Below, one piece after another: positions 36,598-44,940 of a stretch of 64,000 bases of DNA (its first letter is position 1; each line of letters opens with the position of its first letter). A program made the position numbers and the translations under genes. The stretch is from MPNP01 sp965221445 (GTDB lineage Bacteria; Pseudomonadota; Alphaproteobacteria; Rhodobacterales; Rhodobacteraceae), in NCBI GenBank assembly GCA_965221445.1, contig CBDCSF010000013.1:1674001-1738000 (forward strand), read 5' to 3'. Under the pieces are notes generated by a model. That model searched no databases. It was given only the letters and a program-made list of their open reading frames with translations, and had not been told where the DNA came from.

Positions 36598-36602
36598 ATG
36601 TT

Positions 36603-36760
36603 GATATCAACATTTGGGCTGTGATCTCGTTTGATTTACCATCGACTTTCACCTGAACCAAAACCAACCTTGTCCCAGTTGCAAAGGCATGGACCAGATG
36701 TAGGGGCTGGCGTTCGGTTGCATCGGGTGATTGAAACAGCCTCTTTTTTGGCCTGGATGT
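36603..36760 (-). pseudogene. ISAs1-family transposase, middle fragment
   Basis: On the complement one frame reads RLFQSPDATERQPLHLVHAF, ATGTRLVLVQVKVDGKSNEI and TAQMLISTFG, the central block of ISAs1 transposases (DGK...PLHLVxAFATG...VDGKSNEITA). Both ends are broken: one joins the recombinase fragment at about 36600. A fragment of the N-terminal part of an ISAs1 transposase lies on the other strand at 37890. Confidence 0.7.
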
Positions 36761-37012
36761 GGACCATTATTCAATCGGCATAATGGGGAAATTTAAAATT
36801 GTTATTGACAGGTGGAAATTGTACCACCTCCATCGCAACAATAAGGTGGGTTGTTGTGAAGGGCGAAGTAAGGACATCAAGCCTATCTGCTGCACAAAAA
36901 GCTACCGTGAAAGAGAATGTCCGAGGCATGGCTGAAATAGCGTGAGAAAACTTGGCTCACTAATGCCGAAATATTGTGATAAATTGGAAATGGTTTATTG
37001 TGAAAAAAACAC
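36761..37012. other. Gap between IS fragment and toxin relic
   Basis: About 250 bp with no gene recognised. AGGTGG and CCACCT near 36810-36830 could form a 6-bp hairpin with an 8-nt loop. Nothing else seen. Confidence 0.3.
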
Positions 37013-37330
37013 TTATCCAAATAGATCACTGTGGGATCCCAGACGAACCAACTCCAACTCCTTCCCATCGTCTGTAAGACGATAGATGAGGAGCAGGTCG
37101 GGTTTCAGGTGGCATTCCCTTAACCTAAATCATTTTTTCCAACGACCCTTATAACCTTTCCATTTGCCTCTCAGTTGATGATCACGATAGCCATTAGGCA
37201 ACATTTGATCATTCACAAGCAATTCCAGAACAGTTTCCAACACCCCATCCAAATCATCCTTATGGCCCGGAATGGCCTTGCATCGTTTGAAATCTTTCCT
37301 GAAACTTTTTGAATCCCTAATCGTCCGCAT
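37013..37330 (-). pseudogene. YafQ-type toxin gene broken by a short duplication carrying a stop
   Basis: The frame from ATG 37330 begins MRTIRDSKSFRKDFKRCKAI and reaches LRGKWKGY. It then has about ten extra codons including TGA, and resumes as RECHLKPDLLLIYRLTDDGK and ELVRLGSHSDLFG to the TAA at 37013. In YafQ proteins WKGY is joined directly to RECH. The extra 30 nt look like a local duplication of an AGGTTATAAGGG/AGGTTAAGGG stretch. The toxin (a ribosome-dependent mRNA endonuclease) is therefore inactive, although the catalytic His (SHSD) region is intact beyond the stop. Confidence 0.75.
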
Positions 37331-37517
37331 TCAGGCTAGCCATCAGGGAGGAAATGGAATCGTGTGTTTTACCCTTGCTGGAGTCAAGTTCAACCATCGC
37401 TCCCAGGGTTTCCTTGTTGGGTTCCTTGTGCTTTTTCCAAGGAACAGTGATTTTCTTGGCTGGGTGAAGGGATATACTGGTTTGCAATTTCATGTCTGTA
37501 TTATCTACTGCAGGCAC
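37317..37517 (-). CDS. RelB/DinJ-type antitoxin
   Basis: A GTG start at 37517 is preferred because GGAGG lies 6 nt upstream. The frame is open from a TTG at 37529. The product is about 66 residues. The tail NKETLGAMVELDSSKGKTHD and SISSLMASLNADD is the toxin-binding C-terminus common in RelB/DinJ antitoxins. Its 3-prime end overlaps the start of the broken YafQ-type gene by 14 nt, the normal order for such pairs. With the toxin dead, it may be drifting. Confidence 0.6.
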   Translation of the reverse strand: MPAVDNTDMKLQTSISLHPAKKITVPWKKHKEPNKETLGAMVELDSSKGKTHDSISSLMASLNADD

Positions 37518-37605
37518 GAAAACCTCCAAATAAGTTGAACAGTACCAGTGTAGGTATTTGGGTTGGATTAATCAAGGAAAAATTACTTCTTGGAATGATT
37601 AACTG

Positions 37606-37634
37606 CGGTTCATCCCCGTATCCACGGGGAACAT
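37606..37634 (+). CRISPR. Solitary type I-E-like CRISPR repeat (no array)
   Basis: A 29-nt segment, CGGTTCATCCCCGTATCC followed by ACGGGGAACAT, has the size, ends and CCCCGT/ACGGGG stem of type I-E repeats (usual form CGGTT-ATCCCC...GGGGAACAC). No second copy is found 60 bp to either side and no cas gene is in the window. It is either the last trace of an array or a chance palindrome. Confidence 0.45.
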
Positions 37635-37889
37635 TGACGAGATTAACTCATTTAGCCAAAAGTGCTTCGCACATCTCTTAATTTCAACGGCCTGTCTAAA
37701 TATACATGAAAAGGGTTTTCGAACCGTGTTGTCTAGTTTCCCTGGGATTCACCTGTTTCCCTGTTTTGAATGACCCGTTGTGTTTCCACTCAATTTTGTA
37801 AAAAGTAAATACTATTTTTTGGCTCTTCGTCCTTTTTGGTGGGTAATTCATCTGTTGGCACCCTCGGGATATAGGTCCAGATCTCCCAA
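37635..37889. other. Gap between the CRISPR-like repeat and the IS fragment
   Basis: About 255 bp, AT-rich. No gene, further CRISPR repeat or clear terminal inverted repeat was recognised. Confidence 0.3.
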
Positions 37890-38311
37890 ATGAAAGTAGA
37901 TGTTGGCAATGAACCGCTCCTTGTTCCGATACGCCATGATCTTCATGAAATACTGATGATTGCCTTATTGACCGTACTCTCTGGCGGTGAGACCTGTACC
38001 GACATGGGTCAGTTTGACCGCGAAATGAAAGCTTTTCTTCGCCGTTTCATGACCCTTGAGCATGGCATCCCCAACCATGATGCCTTCTCCGATCTCTTCA
38101 ATTGCCTCAACCCCTAGGAACTTGGCCGCACCCTGACCCGTCTCAAGGTTGTGGGCTCATATGGAACTGGTTCCCGATCATATCAGGGCCAGAAAGTCTC
38201 TGCTGCCTCCGCCGCCACTTGGGAAAAGGGGACGCAGGAAAAAAGGGAAAGGAGATGAAGGTTCTTGATCGTGCTCCATTAGTGGTCACAAAAATGGTTC
38301 TTTTTAAATGA
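37890..38311 (+). pseudogene. ISAs1-family transposase, N-terminal fragment with stop
   Basis: The frame from 37890 reads VPIRHDLHEILMIALLTVLS, GGETCTDMGQFDREMKAFLR and LEHGIPNHDAFSDLFNCLNP, then TAG (38115) followed by ELGRTLTRL. This is the N-terminal domain of ISAs1 transposases, whose typical text is RHPLHEIL...SGAE...F...IPSHDTF..VF..LDPE. Later codons lose similarity, suggesting further frameshifts. The matching middle part lies inverted at 36603-36760. No terminal repeats were recognised. Confidence 0.7.
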
Positions 38312-39151
38312 GCTCAATGGGGGAATTTAATTTAAGTATTGACACCCTGATCTGATTTAAATTCAACAGAAACTTTATCAGATACTAATAGCCACGCGAA
38401 AGTCGTCCCATGAGTTGCTAGTGAAAATCCTCAGAGCCTCGCTTCACAATTTTTGTTCGACGGACCGGAGAGAATGCTTCTTGTAATAACTGACGAGCAA
38501 CAGCCTTCTCGGTTTCTTTGGCGTATTGGCAGTTGTTGTTTTTCATAATAATTCAATTTCAATTTTTTCACGCTTTTTCGGCTTGGCTGCTTGGAAAGGA
38601 AAGGGGATGATTCTCAAATTATTTCAATTTATCAGCAAATCGGCGTTGAATTAATTTGATAAATAAAACCGGGGTTACGTGACGATTTATTGTGAGAAAT
38701 AACACCTAGTTTCTACCCCGACTGCCTGGAATACCTATCACCACGGTCCATAAACAGTTATATTCTTATGAACAAGGTAGCTGAAGAAGTTTCTATAATT
38801 CCTCTAACACATGACCGGAGATTAAATTCTGTAAGCAGAATTGAGGTTGTTAAGGAAAACGGGTCGGTTTCCTTCCAATCGTTCAATCTTTATGGAAATA
38901 AAGATGTGGGGTAGAAAATTGAAATTTCCTACACCCATAGAATTATTCTATATCACAAAGAATACGAAGTCATAAATGATATGTTACTGAATGTTGTTTC
39001 TACAGCTGTTATTTCCCAATAACAGAGGTAAAACAAAACTGATGCAAAAGGGAGATTTACAATTGAATCATTCACTAGCCTAATTGTTTTTGCTGAACTG
39101 CTTTCCTAATTACTCCAAGAAATTTAACAAGAACTCTGAGAGTCGGATATA
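38312..39151. other. Long stretch with only doubtful small frames
   Basis: About 840 bp. Two weak candidates exist. One is a minus-strand 42-codon frame at 38418-38546 (MKNNNCQYAKETEKAVARQL start) without a ribosome-binding site. The other is a plus-strand 84-codon frame at 38768-39022 (MNKVAEEVSIIPLTHDRRLN start) interrupted by TAG at 38912. Neither matches a family I know. No RNA gene or terminator is evident. Confidence 0.35.
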
Positions 39152-40444
39152 ATGGTATCAAATTCAAATTTATTAAACAGGAGAGAACTTCTCCTAGGAC
39201 CTGATATTCCCACATTTTATGAAGACCCTGTGCATATTGTTAAAGGGAAAGGTGTCTGGCTTTGGGACAGTTCTGGAAAGAAGTATCTGGATTGTTACAA
39301 CAATGTACCCCATGTGGGACATTGTCATCCCAAGGTTGTTGAAGCCATTACTCGTCAAGCCTCAACACTAAACACTCATACCAGATACTTGCACGAAGGT
39401 ATCCTGGATTACGTTGAACACCTGTCTTCCAAGTTTAGTGAAAATCTTTCATCTGCTATCATGGCATGTAGCGGCTCTGAAGCAAATGATGTCGCCTTGC
39501 GTATGGCCCAGGTTCTAACTGGTAACAAAGGAATTATATGTACTGATAATACCTACCACGGTAATACTTCACTAGTTAGTCAAATTGGGTCCAGAACAGA
39601 ACCCATAGGAGGCTACAGCGATTTCATCAGTCATATCCCCAGCCCGATCGGTTCGAAAACCAGTTATGATGAAATTGATCCTTTGGAACCTGAAAAACTG
39701 GCCTCAATTGTTCAGGAAAGGATTGATGCCTTTGATGAGTCTGGTGTTGGCCTAGCTTGCCTCATCATATGTCCATTTTTTGCCAATGAAGGGTTCCCAA
39801 CCCTAGGGAAGGGGTTCCTTGACCCATTAATCAATAAGATTAGAAAAGCAGGTGGTCTAATTATAGCCGATGAGGTACAGCCTGGGTTTGGCAGGGTGGG
39901 TAATTCATGGTGGGGACACCAGTTGATTGAATTTGAGCCGGATATAGTTACACTTGGCAAGCCCATGGGAAATGGCTATCCAGTTGCTGCCGTTGTCTCA
40001 AGCAGTGAAATTATCGGAGCTTTCCGAAAAAGGTTCAGATATTTCAATACCTTCGGGGGTAATCCCGTAGCCATGGCAGCCGCACAGGCAACTCTAAGTG
40101 TTATTGAAGAAGAGAACCTTGTTAAGCATGCATCCACAGTTGGACAACGTGCCCTCCTAAAACTTGATGACCTTGTTGCTAGGTATGAATGTTTGGGAGT
40201 AGCCCGAGGTTCAGGATTGTTTTTCGGTACAGAGGTTTGTGACAAGGAGGGGAACCCTGATGCCACAACAGCTAGACTGATCGTTAATTCCATGCGAGAA
40301 AAGGGCGTTTTGATAAATTCGCTGGGACGTTTCAACTCAATTCTGAAGATAAGACCCCCCTTACCCATTGAAGATTCCGAAATTGATATCCTGATGAGCA
40401 CCCTAGAAGAAGTGTTGGACAGCCTTGAAGCAAGTAAAAATTGA
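39152..40444 (+). CDS. Class III aminotransferase-fold PLP enzyme, possibly a phospho-lyase
   Basis: A 430-residue fold-type I PLP enzyme. It shows DCYNNVPHVGHCHPKVVEAI, the phosphate-binding CSGSEANDVALRMAQ, DNTYHGNTSLVSQIG, IIADEVQPGFGRVGNSWWG with the PLP Asp, and TLGKPMGNGYPVAAVVSS with the Schiff-base Lys. These blocks match the AGXT2L branch of the family, which includes ethanolamine-phosphate and phosphohydroxylysine phospho-lyases. The next gene encodes an APH-fold kinase and overlaps by 20 nt. This favours a kinase/phospho-lyase pathway over plain transamination. The family is certain; the reaction is inferred. Confidence 0.8.
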   Translation: MVSNSNLLNRRELLLGPDIPTFYEDPVHIVKGKGVWLWDSSGKKYLDCYNNVPHVGHCHPKVVEAITRQASTLNTHTRYLHEGILDYVEHLSSKFSENLSSAIMACSGSEANDVALRMAQVLTGNKGIICTDNTYHGNTSLVSQIGSRTEPIGGYSDFISHIPSPIGSKTSYDEIDPLEPEKLASIVQERIDAFDESGVGLACLIICPFFANEGFPTLGKGFLDPLINKIRKAGGLIIADEVQPGFGRVGNSWWGHQLIEFEPDIVTLGKPMGNGYPVAAVVSSSEIIGAFRKRFRYFNTFGGNPVAMAAAQATLSVIEEENLVKHASTVGQRALLKLDDLVARYECLGVARGSGLFFGTEVCDKEGNPDATTARLIVNSMREKGVLINSLGRFNSILKIRPPLPIEDSEIDILMSTLEEVLDSLEASKN

Positions 40445-41414
40445 TCCTGAATCAGCCAAAACTGCCGCCGCAGAAGCAATTTTTGAGTTCCCTGGCTGGA
40501 AAATCGTTCAACTATTGAACGTCAGTGAAAACATCATTTTTGAAGCAGAGAAAGATTCTGGAGAAAGAGCCGTTCTTCGTATTCATCGTCCCAATTACCA
40601 AACCAACGCATCAATCACTTCTGAACTTCAATGGATGGCTTTTCTTACCGAACAAGGAATTAAAACCCCGGAACCAATAAAAACAAAAACTGGTAAATAT
40701 ATTGCTTCAACTTCAAACAAACTTCAGGCTACCATGATCAAATGGATTGATGGAGAATCATTACAGACTTTGCACGAAAACCCCTCAACCACCTCGAAAG
40801 AAATTGACGATATATATCTTCGACTTGGAGGGCGGATTGCTGAAATCCACAATGCAACCGACGCTTTTGAAATAGCAAAAGGATTTGAACGACATAGCTG
40901 GGATACTGATGGGTTGCTAGGAGAACATCCCCTTTGGGGAAGGTTTTGGGAGAATCCAGTTCTTACGAGGGCAGAAACAACATACTTGCTTGAATTGAAA
41001 TCTGTGTTGAAATCCAGGTTAAACCGATATTTGGAAGAGGGAGCTGATTTCGGGCTTATTCATGCAGACGTGATTTCGGAAAACGTACTGGTTGCGAATG
41101 GTAAACCGACCATAATTGATTACGATGATTCCGGATTTGGTTTTCGAATGTACGACTTGGCTGTTCCGCTTTACAGATTTTATCCTTCTCCAACATACAC
41201 AAGATTAGCCCCCCTACTCAAAAGAGGCTATACAAAAAATCGATACTTGTCTGAGAAATCCTGGGAATTGTTGAATACCTTTGTCTTGTTGCGAAGATTG
41301 GCCATATTGGGCTGGGTTGTACCCCGTAAACCGCCTGAGGAAATTGCAACGAGAACAAGGGATAATCTCAGGGTGATTCAAGCCTTGGTAAAAGAGGTAA
41401 AGCAGGATTACTGA
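40425..41414 (+). CDS. APH-fold small-molecule kinase (hydroxylysine/homoserine kinase-like)
   Basis: A 329-residue protein starting with TTG at 40425, inside the end of the PLP-enzyme gene. The aminoglycoside-phosphotransferase fold is clear: AVLRIHRPNY with the ATP-binding Lys position as Arg, the catalytic loop LIHADVISENVLV (His-x-Asp...Asn) and the metal Asp in IIDYDDSGFGFRMYDLA. Relatives include homoserine kinase II, SrkA and human hydroxylysine kinase. In several bacteria such a kinase is adjacent or fused to an AGXT2L-type enzyme. It may phosphorylate a hydroxyl-amino compound that the neighbour then eliminates. The substrate is not proven. Confidence 0.75.
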   Translation: MKQVKIDPESAKTAAAEAIFEFPGWKIVQLLNVSENIIFEAEKDSGERAVLRIHRPNYQTNASITSELQWMAFLTEQGIKTPEPIKTKTGKYIASTSNKLQATMIKWIDGESLQTLHENPSTTSKEIDDIYLRLGGRIAEIHNATDAFEIAKGFERHSWDTDGLLGEHPLWGRFWENPVLTRAETTYLLELKSVLKSRLNRYLEEGADFGLIHADVISENVLVANGKPTIIDYDDSGFGFRMYDLAVPLYRFYPSPTYTRLAPLLKRGYTKNRYLSEKSWELLNTFVLLRRLAILGWVVPRKPPEEIATRTRDNLRVIQALVKEVKQDY

Positions 41415-41471
41415 TTTTACAAAACCCAACTTGTTTCTCTTTGAAAAGTGATCTTCTGTTTTCGCAAGGAA

Positions 41472-42110
41472 TCATCCTTTCCAGGAATCAAGAATCTTGT
41501 CCTTATTGTATCGTTTTTGAAACTCTTCCCGGATGTTGTTCCACCTGAATCTCACCGAATTCAACACAATTTCCCTATCTAATTCCTGAAATTCTTCTGT
41601 AACTGGCGAGGAACTGGCTAGTGTTTCAGGACTATGGGTAAAAGCATTTTCCCCAATGGCCGCATTTGCCCAGATGGTTTTTTCACTTCTGACATAAAAA
41701 CTGTTTTTTGCTTGGGTCACGGTAGCTGGCGGGCAATTTTCATCAAGGGTTTTGGTAACACATTCTTCAAAAATATAATTTGCCTTTCCGGTAATTTCCT
41801 CATCAGTCAGACTTGTTTTTGTTACGACATTGGCAATTGCATAAACGGTTAAATCAGAGAGGCAGGCAAAAAATAATTCCCATTTTGCCTTATTTAGAGA
41901 AGGAGCAAATACCTCATCCTTGAATATATCAACATATTGCCTTCCCATCCTTGTTTTCAGATATCCGTAGAGGGAAGTTTGAGCCACGTAGGCAGCTCTT
42001 GAATGAATAAATTCAATAAGTTTTCCAGGACCATCCAATTCGGAATTATCCAATCGGGAATGGATTATCCTGATTAAATCTCGATACAGGTCTAGAAAAA
42101 ATTTTTTCAT
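41472..42110 (-). CDS. Conserved protein of unknown function
   Basis: A 212-residue soluble protein, largely helical, starting with ATG at 42110. Its most distinctive stretch is LIEFIHSRAAYVAQTSLYGY followed by LKTRMGRQYVDIF. I associate this pattern with an uncharacterised alphaproteobacterial family often near sodium/solute symporter genes. There is no signal peptide or membrane helix. It is transcribed divergently from the two-part symporter operon. I do not assign a function. Confidence 0.6.
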   Translation of the reverse strand: MKKFFLDLYRDLIRIIHSRLDNSELDGPGKLIEFIHSRAAYVAQTSLYGYLKTRMGRQYVDIFKDEVFAPSLNKAKWELFFACLSDLTVYAIANVVTKTSLTDEEITGKANYIFEECVTKTLDENCPPATVTQAKNSFYVRSEKTIWANAAIGENAFTHSPETLASSSPVTEEFQELDREIVLNSVRFRWNNIREEFQKRYNKDKILDSWKG

Positions 42111-42192
42111 AATATATCTAGGGTTGCCTACTAGTGAACAAGTTTTTCACACTTTCATGTTGTATAATCTGAAAGGTTAGGTTAATACTTTG

Positions 42193-42209
42193 TTAGGTGT
42201 TATACCTAA
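42193..42209. promoter_or_regulatory. Inverted repeat upstream of the symporter operon
   Basis: TTAGGT (42193-42198) and ACCTAA (42204-42209) around GTTAT, 52 bp before the small-subunit start and about 25 bp after a TATAAT at about 42161. A possible operator or leader hairpin. Confidence 0.35.
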
Positions 42210-42260
42210 TAGCATTAGTTTGAAAATTGGCTCGAAAGAGCTGTAATTCAAGGAGGCTAT

Positions 42261-42560
42261 ATGGCCCAAAATTCATCAGCTGGAAACAATCCAGCATCGG
42301 TATCTCCCGCTAAGCAGCAGGCAAGAGAGGCACACTGGTCCAGAACTAGAAATTTGACGATTGTAGTTTTGATTCTGTGGGCTATCTTTGCCTTAATTGT
42401 TCATATGTTTGCAGGCGGGCTTAACGGGGTATCGTTTATAGGTTTTCCGCTTGGGTATTACTTTGCTGTACAAGGTTCCCTGGCAATTTTTGTAATCCTG
42501 ATCTTCGTTCAAAACAAAATGCAAGACCGCATTGACGACGAAGCTGGATTAGATGGTTAA
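42261..42560 (+). CDS. Sodium/solute symporter small subunit (DUF4212)
   Basis: A 99-residue membrane protein with AAGGAGG directly upstream (42250-42256). After a charged N-terminus (AREAHWSRTRNLTIVVLILW) come two membrane helices (about residues 32-55 and 62-88). The pattern FIGFPLGYYFAVQGSLAIFV is typical of DUF4212 small subunits that pair with VC_2705-type symporters. It lies 15 nt before the large-subunit gene. Confidence 0.85.
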   Translation: MAQNSSAGNNPASVSPAKQQAREAHWSRTRNLTIVVLILWAIFALIVHMFAGGLNGVSFIGFPLGYYFAVQGSLAIFVILIFVQNKMQDRIDDEAGLDG

Positions 42561-42575
42561 AGGGGGGATAGAATA

Positions 42576-44402
42576 ATGGCAGAAGAAAAACCAAGAGATT
42601 TTATTAACAACCTACCCAAAATTTATGGAATGTACACCGGTGGCTTCATCGTGTTCATTTTTATCATGGCCATACTGGAACAGATGGGTGTAGGAGCTGA
42701 TGTTATCGGCATCCTATTCGTCATATTTACAGTTTTCATCTATGCGGCGATCGGATGGTTATCCAGAACCATGAATGTTGGTGCCTATTATGTGGCAGGG
42801 CGAGAAGTGCCGCCAGTGTTCAATGGAATGGCTACGGCTGCTGACTGGATGTCAGGTGCTTCGTTTGTCGCCTTGGCGGGTGGTATCTATTTTGGTGGCC
42901 ACGGTTACCTCGCATTTGTTGTGGGCTGGACAGGTGGCTATGTCCTTGTCAACTCGCTCATGGCACCTTACCTGAGGAAATTTGGCTGCTACACGGTTCC
43001 AGACTTTATTGGCACAAGATACGGTGGTAACCTTGCCAGGTTTGTAGCCGTTGTCATACTTTTTGTAGCATCCTTCACATACGTGACTGCACAGATTAAC
43101 GCTTCAGGAACCATTGCTGCACGAGCTCTTCACATTGATTTTGAGATCGGCGTCTGGTTTGGCTTGTTGGGAATTCTGCTTTGTTCCATGTTGGGTGGTA
43201 TGAGAGCTGTTACTTGGACGCAGGTGGCTCAGTATATTGTTTTGATTATTGCCTACCTGGTACCCGTTATCTGGATGTCCAATGTACAAGGATTTGGCAT
43301 TATTCCACACTTTGGATACGGTGACGCTGTTCAGCGTATTGCCGAACTGGAGACTCAATTTAATGTTGGTGCCGCAGCTACTGCAGATCCAGGAGTTGGT
43401 GGGGTTAGAATACTCACAACCCTTCACAATGATCCATCTGGCGGAATGGCAAGCTGGAAGTTCTTTACCTTGGCTCTCTGTATGATGACAGGTACAGCAT
43501 CGCTTCCACACATTCTGATGAGGTACTTTACAACTCCATCAGTACGTGATGCCAGAAAGTCCGTTTCCTGGTCCTTGTTCTTCATTTTCCTTCTCTACTT
43601 CACTGCACCGGCTTTGGCTACCCTGACCAAGTTGCAGATTCTTGATCCGAATCTTGCAACGGGTATTATCGGTGACTCCATTGCAGAGGTCCAGAAACTT
43701 GCATGGGTTCAAAACTGGGCAAATGTCGGGTTCTTGGCAGTTGTGGACGGAAATGGAGACGGTATACTACAGGTCAATGAGTTCTTTATGAGACCTGATA
43801 TCGTCGTGTTGGCAACACCGGAAATTGCAGGGCTTCCCTATGTTATTTCTGGTTTGGTTGCGGCCGGTGGTATGGCCGCGGCAATGTCAACGGCCGATGG
43901 TTTACTTTTGGCTATTGCCAACGCACTAAGCCATGACCTTTACTACAAGATCATTGATCCAAGTGCTGACACCAGAAAGCGTTTGATCGTTGCCCGTGTA
44001 CTCTTGATCGGTATCGGATGTCTGGCGGCTCTTGTTGCCAGTTTACGACTGACAGGTATTCTGGGTGCGGTTGCCTGGGCCTTTGATTTCGCAGCGTCAG
44101 GATTGTTCTTCCCGCTTGTGCTTGGTGTTTGGTGGAAACGTGCCAACAGACCAGGTGCTATAGCTGGTATGGTCTGCGGATTCCTTGCTGGTTCTCTCTA
44201 CCTGTATTACATCAGATTTGCAGGTGGTAGTGAGTGGTTCGGAATTGACCATTTGAGGTTTGCTATCATCGGTATGCCGGTCAGCTTGGTCGCAATGGTT
44301 GTCGTTAGCTTGGCTACCGAGGAACCGCCGAAAGAAATTCAGGATATGGTTGACGAGGTTCGTGACCCAACCGGTAGTGCAATTCTAGATAAATCACACT
44401 AA
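42576..44402 (+). CDS. Sodium/solute symporter large subunit (VC_2705/ActP-like family)
   Basis: A 608-residue transporter of the solute:sodium symporter family with about 13 membrane helices, e.g. YYVAGREVPPVFNGMATAAD, WMSGASFVALAGG and TGTASLPHILMRYFTTPSVR. A perfect EF-hand-like loop, DGNGDGILQVNE (about residues 390-401), sits in a loop between helices, as in other members of this branch. The GGMAAAMSTADGLLLAIANA block is the conserved late helix. Substrates of the family include acetate and other short acids. Together with the DUF4212 protein it forms one uptake unit. A strong terminator follows. Confidence 0.88.
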   Translation: MAEEKPRDFINNLPKIYGMYTGGFIVFIFIMAILEQMGVGADVIGILFVIFTVFIYAAIGWLSRTMNVGAYYVAGREVPPVFNGMATAADWMSGASFVALAGGIYFGGHGYLAFVVGWTGGYVLVNSLMAPYLRKFGCYTVPDFIGTRYGGNLARFVAVVILFVASFTYVTAQINASGTIAARALHIDFEIGVWFGLLGILLCSMLGGMRAVTWTQVAQYIVLIIAYLVPVIWMSNVQGFGIIPHFGYGDAVQRIAELETQFNVGAAATADPGVGGVRILTTLHNDPSGGMASWKFFTLALCMMTGTASLPHILMRYFTTPSVRDARKSVSWSLFFIFLLYFTAPALATLTKLQILDPNLATGIIGDSIAEVQKLAWVQNWANVGFLAVVDGNGDGILQVNEFFMRPDIVVLATPEIAGLPYVISGLVAAGGMAAAMSTADGLLLAIANALSHDLYYKIIDPSADTRKRLIVARVLLIGIGCLAALVASLRLTGILGAVAWAFDFAASGLFFPLVLGVWWKRANRPGAIAGMVCGFLAGSLYLYYIRFAGGSEWFGIDHLRFAIIGMPVSLVAMVVVSLATEEPPKEIQDMVDEVRDPTGSAILDKSH

Positions 44403-44427
44403 CCTGGAAAATTAAAGAAAATTATAT

Positions 44428-44453
44428 TTGGGCAGGATTTTTATCCTGCCCAA
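44428..44453 (+). terminator. Rho-independent terminator after the symporter operon
   Basis: TTGGGCAGGAT (44428-44438) pairs perfectly with ATCCTGCCCAA (44443-44453) around TTTT, followed by TTTCT. It lies 26 nt after the large-subunit stop and just before the YggT-like gene. Confidence 0.85.
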
Positions 44454-44470
44454 TTTCTATTGGTTGAGAC

Positions 44471-44824
44471 ATGACAAGTACACTTGGAGCTTTTCCTAGT
44501 TGGGTTCTAATCATTGATTACATCTTGGGGATGGTCATGTGGACACTGATCGGTCGATTTGGCATGAACCTATTTCTGCCTATTAATAGCCCCTTTTTCT
44601 TCATGAAAGCCTTTGTCAAACTTACCGATCCCATCTTGCGAGTTTTCAAACCCGTCACCCCATCATTTCTTATTCCACCCATGGTGCCACTCTTTGTTGC
44701 CTGGTTTTTCTTCATGATCAGGTTTTACCTGATGCCATGGTTATTGGGATACTCGGTAATGGGCATGCTCTCCTTCCCCCTTGAAAGTGAGATCGCTGCT
44801 GGAATTTACCAGATTTTTGGTTAA
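44471..44824 (+). CDS. YggT-like small membrane protein
   Basis: A 117-residue protein with three hydrophobic segments (about 10-30, 66-88 and 92-112). The FFFMKAFVKLTDPILRVFKP and SFLIPPMVPLFVAWFFFMIR blocks resemble the YggT fold (a membrane pair around DPxLxPxR). The function of YggT proteins is unsettled; they have been linked to osmotic tolerance and cell division. It is separated from the symporter by a terminator, so it has its own promoter or depends on read-through. Confidence 0.55.
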   Translation: MTSTLGAFPSWVLIIDYILGMVMWTLIGRFGMNLFLPINSPFFFMKAFVKLTDPILRVFKPVTPSFLIPPMVPLFVAWFFFMIRFYLMPWLLGYSVMGMLSFPLESEIAAGIYQIFG

Positions 44825-44876
44825 TCCTCCTCCAGAAAATAATCTGGAATGGCGTTGCTTTTCAGTTAGCACGGTT

Positions 44877-44896
44877 TTACACCTGCGATGGTGTAA
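44877..44896. promoter_or_regulatory. Inverted repeat before the Atm1-type exporter gene
   Basis: TTACACC (44877-44883) and GGTGTAA (44890-44896) are perfect 7-bp arms around TGCGAT, 45 bp before the exporter start. It could be an operator for a metal or redox regulator, or a leader hairpin. Symmetry is the only evidence. Confidence 0.4.
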
Positions 44897-44940
44897 TTCC
44901 AAGAGTTCTACCCCTATATCAAGAGAAAAAGGGTTTATTA

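Noticed and set aside
37606..37889. A CRISPR array.
   Set aside because: Only one repeat-like unit; nothing similar at 60-bp spacing on either side and no cas genes.
18605..39022. Several broken genes are interrupted by TAG (18659, 19184, 19235, 35457, 38115, 38912), suggesting TAG might be read as an amino acid.
   Set aside because: TAG is the normal terminator of intact genes here (PilO-like, DotM-like, DctQ-like, the sugar ATPase and the epimerase). The interrupted frames are transposase or antitoxin relics, where CAG or TGG to TAG transitions are expected.
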